A stretch of DNA of 64,000 nt from Notamacropus eugenii (Eukaryota; Chordata; Mammalia; Diprotodontia; Macropodidae): positions 249,049,010-249,113,009 of the forward strand of contig NC_092877.1 of NCBI RefSeq assembly GCF_028372415.1, written 5' to 3'. The position numbers and the translations under genes were made by a program. Every line of letters starts with the position of its first letter. The first letter of the stretch is position 1. Below, one piece after another: positions 58,241 through 64,000 of the stretch. The notes below the pieces were generated by a model, which was not told where the DNA came from, ran no database searches, and saw nothing but the letters and a program-made list of their open reading frames with translations.

Positions 58241-61200
58241 AAAATAAAACCAAACCAAAGTTCTTATCAATAGGAAATCCGTTAGTAATCTTTACAAATA
58301 TGATTATATCTCCCAATAACTGCTAGAGTTAAATCATAGATCTGTACTGTCTTATATACTAAGTATTCTTGATTTGAAAATTCCTTTTTTAATGATTAAA
58401 AATAATAGAAACCATTAAATCTGGTATCCTAGGAACAAACAGAGGTGATATAATATGCATAGCCATATCTATTCATTGATAAATTGCTTAAATTTTATCT
58501 TTCAATGTATCTAGCTTGGGGCTGTACATATTTTACAAGGACAGAATTTAATACTAATCTGATAGCATTTACTATGTCTCTAACTGCTAACTTTATAAGT
58601 AATTGATCTACATCATTCACACAGCTGACTCCTTTGTAATAATGTAGTCATCAAGTTAATCAAGTATCTGTAAATATTCCAGAGGTTCAATAGGTATGAA
58701 GCAAGGCTTCCATGTGAACTTAAATCTCTACTTGCTAATTGGTTATATACTTAAATATCTACCTATGTAGAGATACCTGGTTCATAGATATATAAGCACT
58801 TGAATCACCCTAAAGTTGTAAACTAAAGAATCTATAGAGTATTTAAAGATAATGAATTCTAACTTTTTATCATTGTGCTACCTGTTCTATATGCTGTTAT
58901 AACTGTTTAACATACTTATCTGTTCACTTTTATCTAACAGGTATTAAGAAAATTTATAATTTGATTGTGGTAATATGCAAGGGAAGATAAAACATGAAAA
59001 TATAATATTGTTATGAAATCTTGGCTAAACTGCCAAGAATTCCTTTAAAAATTCATTAAAATTCTCTGTTATAAATACCAACTTCACAGCAAAAATATTT
59101 ATTATTTATATTATTTCAGTCATTGCCAAATGTTAAAGTTTGTTTCAGATATAGGTGAAATGAAATGTTCACAGTATTATTGCAATTACAGATTTAGAAG
59201 AGACTTTTACTTTCAGTATGTGACTATCAGGATGAGATATGTCTTATCTTGATGAGAAAATTAAGTGATAAACCATGTATCTTTATGAAACAAAATAACA
59301 AAATACATTAATTATTTGGATATTTAAAATACTGAAGATTTTTTAAATTTTCCTTCTGATGTTTGGCATTAACAAAATATTAACTCTATATTGAGACAGG
59401 GAAAGAATTTTAGAAATTCTTACACTAAGAAATACACCTTGCTATAAAAGGTATTTAGCAGAAAATCAAAAGTCTAAAATATATCAAATTATCAACTGAT
59501 AATATCTGTAAAATGTTAACATAGTGTATGAAACCTAGAAAAAAGAAAAGACAGAAAGAACATTAGTAATTGCTTATTTCATTCTCTTCTTTCATTATTT
59601 AAACCCTTGGTAAGTGGCAGTTAAAAAATTTTGGATCACACACACAAGTACACTTACATACATGTTCAGAAATGTGTGAAGCAATGTCAATCATTGATTT
59701 TAAAACATAATTTCCTAACTATACTTATATTTTCCTATAATTATTCCTGTGTGTATATATTCCTGTATGTTTCTTATAAAAATTCCTATATATTTTTAAA
59801 TATATAAATTCCTAATTCTTTCTAATTCCACTCTGTCATGAATTACTTAAAAAACTAAAATTGCTTCACAGGAGTAAAATTTCATTATGTGAATGTTTTG
59901 TGTTTTATTATAATAAACCTTTGAAAAGTTAGCAGAGCAATATTCCTCCGTTCTGGATGTGGGGAATATTTGTTGTGGCTCCAATGACGTGTTGGGAGTT
60001 GTGCTTAACTGTCTTCCCCACACACAACTCTTTTTTAAAGTGATGGTACTCTGGGTTTTAGATTAAAGAGGAGCGTATTCATGAATAAAGAGGATGCAAA
60101 TTGGTAACAAAAAAACTGAGAAATAAATAAAATATCAAATATAAGTCAATATATTTTTTTTAAATTGTCACTAAAAATGGAATAGCACATAATAAAAAAG
60201 TAATAGCACATAATTGTTTTCAGCTGAACCCAAATGACATCCAAAGACATTTGAAGAGACCACTGTAAAAATAATGTTCATGCTTAATTATTATTATGAA
60301 ACATGAACATTAAATAAATAAAAATAAATTGAGTGAGAAAACACACCTACTTCCTATGATAGAGATACAGAAATATGTGATCACAAATATGATACTGTTG
60401 CATTCACCTTTGTGTTTTACTCTTACTTTTCTTTTATGTACTACTTTTATGGGTCATTATTTTTCATGTTATCAAAAGATAATAATGCAAATAGAATAGC
60501 TACACTTTGGAACAGTCTAAAAATAGGACCAATTGGTTCCAGTCCAAACAAAAAAAAAAACACACTAAAATTTAAGCATTCAAAACCTTGCAAAATCAGA
60601 ATCTGAGTTTGGCTATTTAATCCCTCTCTACCGAACTGAAGAAATATCTACCATAAATGAAAAGCAAGCACAATTTGTTGACATGAATGCTTTGAAATTG
60701 CTAAGACTGCAGACACATGCCCAAAATCTCCCTCCTACACAGACTTCATTGCAGCAATTTTGCTCAGGAAAGAGGAGGCTTAGTCAAAAGGCTCCCAGTG
60801 GGAAATTTAATAACTGAGTAAGCCTGGCCCCACTCTATTGATGCTAAATGCTCTAGGGGCAAGTGGGAGAACAAAGAAAAATTATATACTAAAGCAGAAA
60901 ATGCTGAAACAATCTTAATTGTAAGTGAGAAAGAAGACATTCTGCGGCTCTTTGTTTGCTACAATTGGTTAATTTCCATAGTAAAATGCAGAAGTCAGCA
61001 CTACTGGCAATACGATTTTGAAAAAAAAAAATGAAAAGCAGCCAAATTCTAGAAGTCTGGAAGTAGCCCCATGAACCATAACACAAAACATTAATATTTT
61101 TCCATTGTTACTGTTTTCTTGAAATAATGCTTTCTCATGAGAAGTTTCATTAAATGACATAATGCCATCATAAGTGATTTTTGGTTTATTTGTGAAGGAA

Positions 61201-62084
61201 CAGATTTTAATTGAGTTTCATCATTTCAGTGTTATTTGAATATAACTTATACAATGTAGTCTGGCAAGATTTCCCCCATACTAATGTACAATAAATATAG
61301 ATTATGTTTCACTTTTTAAAAAATCAAAGTTGTATCTGTGTGACAATTTCGAGAGTTCAGATAACACAATTACAGAAACATATTCACAGATTTTATTAGT
61401 TAACTGAGACAAAATTTCACCAATTTTTATATCTGATAGATTGAAGTATGTCATATATTAAATAAAAATTATCGAAATAATTTTCATTCTTGAAAAATAG
61501 GTTACACTGAGTTAAATCATTCTTATGAACATTTCAGTAAGATATAGCTATTAATGCAAATCCATCTTGGGGAATGGCCTCTAAAAAAACTCCTGGAGTT
61601 ATAAATGCTAAATACATGCTCAGCAACCACAACATTGGGGGTCATTTTTTCTCTTTATTTCCATTTTGATTCCATTTTTGGCTACATAATACATTACAAT
61701 GAATTATGCCAGAACAGAGATCTTTCAATATTTTTAACTGGGACATTATAATATGGGGTGTTCTGGGATCATAAAGCTTTCTAATTGGTCACACTGTGTT
61801 TTTCATGATCACTTTGAATTCACCATATTGAACTTTTCACTTATTTAGAAATTGCCTTCTCAGTAACCAAACAACAAGAACAAGAAAAATCTCTGGCGTT
61901 CAGTGAGAAAGATTCAGTCAATCAAGCAGCATTTCGTAATTGTTTACCATGTACTCTCCTTTTTCTTAAGTATTTTCAATTTCTTCCTTTCTATAAGTAC
62001 CTAAAAATTTTGAAGTAGAGGAAATTTAAGAGATAAAATCAAATATATATTTTTCTCTCTGTATTTGAATTTTTCATTGCATTA
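58241..62084. other. No gene seen; long AT-rich stretch
   Basis: The longest interval without a confident element. Short frames only (60412-60606, 60889-61086). Positions 60690-60860 are higher in complexity and not repeat-like. Nothing else can be supported. Confidence 0.5.
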
Positions 62085-62230
62085 GATCACAAGGTTTAGA
62101 AAGTTGGAAGGAATCTTAAAGAACATCTCATCTAGTTTCATCCTTTCACAGATCATGAAATTGGGGCCCAGAGAGGAGAAACACTTAGCACAGTGGGAGA
62201 TGCCTAGTAGACACTTAGTAAACACTTATT
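62085..62230 (-). repeat. MIR-related fragment
   Basis: 'ggaaggaatcttaaagaaca', 'tttcacagatcatgaaattggggcccagagag' and 'agtagacacttagtaaacac' resemble antisense MIR/CORE sequence with an L2/MIR-like end. Confidence 0.45.
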
Positions 62231-62254
62231 ATTGGTTGCTTTATTTTAAATAGT

Positions 62255-64000
62255 ACTTCTTGAGGGACAGAGCCAAAATTGCAAAATTGCAGGGACTCAA
62301 TTGGGTAAAGCCACAAATTGGTTCAGATACCTCTAAGAAGTGAATCTGAACTAATCTTAGAATGGCAGAATCCACTAGGAGGCAGAGTGTAGCAGATATC
62401 CAGCCTAGGACAGACCAAAAAAATAGGCAAGAAGGACCTGTTAACACCTGGCTGGGGGAGTACAGAGCACGTGGGAGACACCAGCACAGACACAGTTATA
62501 GTGCAGCAGTAATGGCCCCAGGTGGGCTGAATCACCAGTGGTAGTTTAGATTCCCAAACTTCTAAGCGAAGGATTACAGTCCAGGAGAACAGGGTGAAAG
62601 AGAATTGCAGGGTCTATGGCAGTTATAGCAGCAACTCCTGGGGTTATTGCCCTACAGACTTATTGTTTGAAAGTAACCTACTTGAACTTCTGGTTGCCAT
62701 GATGGTGGAGTAAACTGTAAGTGTTCTCACCCTCCCTGATTAACCTTGAAAAATCCAGAGAATATTGCCCTAGGAAACACTACTGGAGTCAGCAGAAGGG
62801 GTGAACAATCTTTTATTTTGGAAGTCTAGGTAGACCACCTGGAAGGGTCCTTCTTGCTGTGGCTGAAGGGGCCAATGCATGACTAAAAGCAGCTCATCAA
62901 GCTGCAACTGAGCTGATCAGCAGGAGATAGTGAGCCCAAGGGTGGTGGAGCTGGTAAGCACCAACTCCAGCACCCCAAGCATGCCTCAACACAGTCAGGG
63001 TATTTTGCAGACACCAGTGCAGAGAGGGTTAGTGCAGCCTTGGGGAGAAAGAGACCTCCAGTGGCCAGAATGCTCCTCAAACCACACCTCATGCCATGAG
63101 CTCAAGTATAACCTTAAGGAAACTAAAACTTCTTCTGAACCTTGTGTGTCAACCTTGACACACAATAGGCTGCTCAGCACCAGATAAACTGCTCCTTTAT
63201 ATAGTGTCTGGTTGAAAGAATCAAAGGCCACAGAACAGAAAGGCAACAAAAATTATACTAGCTCTCAGAACAAGAAACATGGGACAGAGTCCCTTGTGCC
63301 CCAGAAGCAGAGAAACACTTTAAAAGTAAAAAAATGTAAAATATCTTTTTGGAAAAACAACTGAAGAAAAAAAATAAATCCAGGAAAGAAAAAAAATCTA
63401 AGAATTATTGGTCTACCAGAAAGCCATGATGAAAAAATGAGCCTAGACAGTATCTTCCAAAAAAATCATCTAGTAAAACTGTTCTGAGGGCCTACATCCA
63501 GAGGGCAAAATAGTAGTTGAAAGAATCCGTTCATCACCTCCTGAAAGAGATATCAAAATGAAAACACCAAGGAATACTGTTGCCAAATTTCAGAATTATC
63601 AGATCAATTTGTAATCCTACAATATTACAAGAAGAAAAAAATATTTGAAATGGGGATACACACAGGGAAAATATAAAAGGCTACATCGGAACACATTGTG
63701 CTTCAGCTGAAGGTAAAAAATAAAGTGGGGGATCAACCCTAATCTCAGATAAACCAAAAGCAAAAATGGATCTTTTGAAAAAAGATAAAGAACATATATC
63801 CTGCTAAAACGCACCATAAAAATGACACAATATCATTACTAAAGATATATGCACCAAGTGGTATGACATTCACATTCTTAGAAGAGAATTTCATGGAATT
63901 ATAAGAAGAGATAGTCAGCAAGATGACACAAGTAGGGGTCCTCAACTTCCCCCTCTTTGAACTTGATAAACCTAACAATAAGGAAGTTAAGGAGGTGAAT
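62255..64000 (+). mobile_element. L1 with 5' UTR, ORF1 remnant and ORF2 endonuclease start (runs off window)
   Basis: The 5' UTR is homologous to that at 44.33 kb. The first module is at about 62265 (decayed, 'agagccaaaattgcaaaattg') and the second at 62695-62720 ('ccatgatggtggagtaaac'). The ORF1 coiled coil is largely deleted. The RRM start appears at about 63390 (NLRIIGLPESHDEKMS in broken frame) and ends near 63610. From about 63700 ORF2 endonuclease text is visible in broken frames, including IYAPSG at 63849-63866 and LNFPLFELDKPNN further on. Many stops make it inactive. The 3' end lies outside the window. Confidence 0.75.

Overview
The window looks like intergenic or intronic DNA of a marsupial. 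It is AT-rich and shows no host protein-coding gene I can support. Most of it is retroelement sequence of marsupial type: LINE-1 copies, ORF1-only 'half-L1' (HAL1) elements, tRNA-derived CORE/MIR SINEs, RTE-tailed MAR1-type SINEs, old L2 and L3/CR1 LINE fragments, a hAT-type MITE, one betaretrovirus-like endogenous retrovirus (ERV) and many long microsatellites. An opossum-like (Monodelphis-type) genome fits best, but the species cannot be fixed from the sequence alone.

Layout. 1-12.4 kb: sparse old repeats (MIR/CORE SINEs, L2, L3/CR1, L1 3'-UTR remnants) and microsatellites, including a near-perfect GATA/TATC inverted repeat at 926-1084. 12.46-15.22 kb: a full-length minus-strand HAL1 with an intact 358-codon ORF1, a CpG-rich 5' UTR, a 3' UTR with no ORF2, and an 11-bp target-site duplication (TSD). 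16.5-19.35 kb: two degenerate HAL1 copies in head-to-head orientation. 22.4-29.2 kb: a nested plus-strand HAL1. It was interrupted by an RPS6 processed pseudogene, which was itself split by a poly(A)-tailed SINE-bearing retrocopy, and it was interrupted again by a second full-length HAL1.

34.13-38.04 kb: a gag-less betaretrovirus-like ERV. It begins at R, ends at R plus poly(A), and lies between 14-bp TSDs, so it appears to be an ERV RNA retroposed by the LINE machinery and not a normal provirus. 38.4-40.2 kb: a 5'-truncated minus-strand L1 with its own TSD. 40.8-41.5 kb: an L2 3' end interrupted by two microsatellites. 44.33-45.46 kb: a 5'-end-only piece of an L1 (5' UTR plus the start of ORF1) between perfect 15-bp TSDs. 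48.85-50.54 kb: a 5'-truncated plus-strand L1. 51.1-58.2 kb: long microsatellites, L3/CR1 and RTE fragments, MAR1-type SINEs, a 206-bp palindromic hAT MITE and a 325-bp polypyrimidine tract. 62.25 kb to the window end: a decayed L1 with 5' UTR, part of ORF1 and the start of the ORF2 endonuclease region, running off the window.

How the parts relate. L1-type target-primed reverse transcription explains most of the structure. The HAL1 copies, the RPS6 retrocopy, the SINE-bearing retrocopy, the ERV retrocopy and the L1 fragments all have L1-like TSDs and/or A-rich 3' ends. The region therefore records several RNAs mobilised in trans by one LINE machinery. Coordinates of old repeats are approximate. 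Family names come from recognised sequence features, with no database search.
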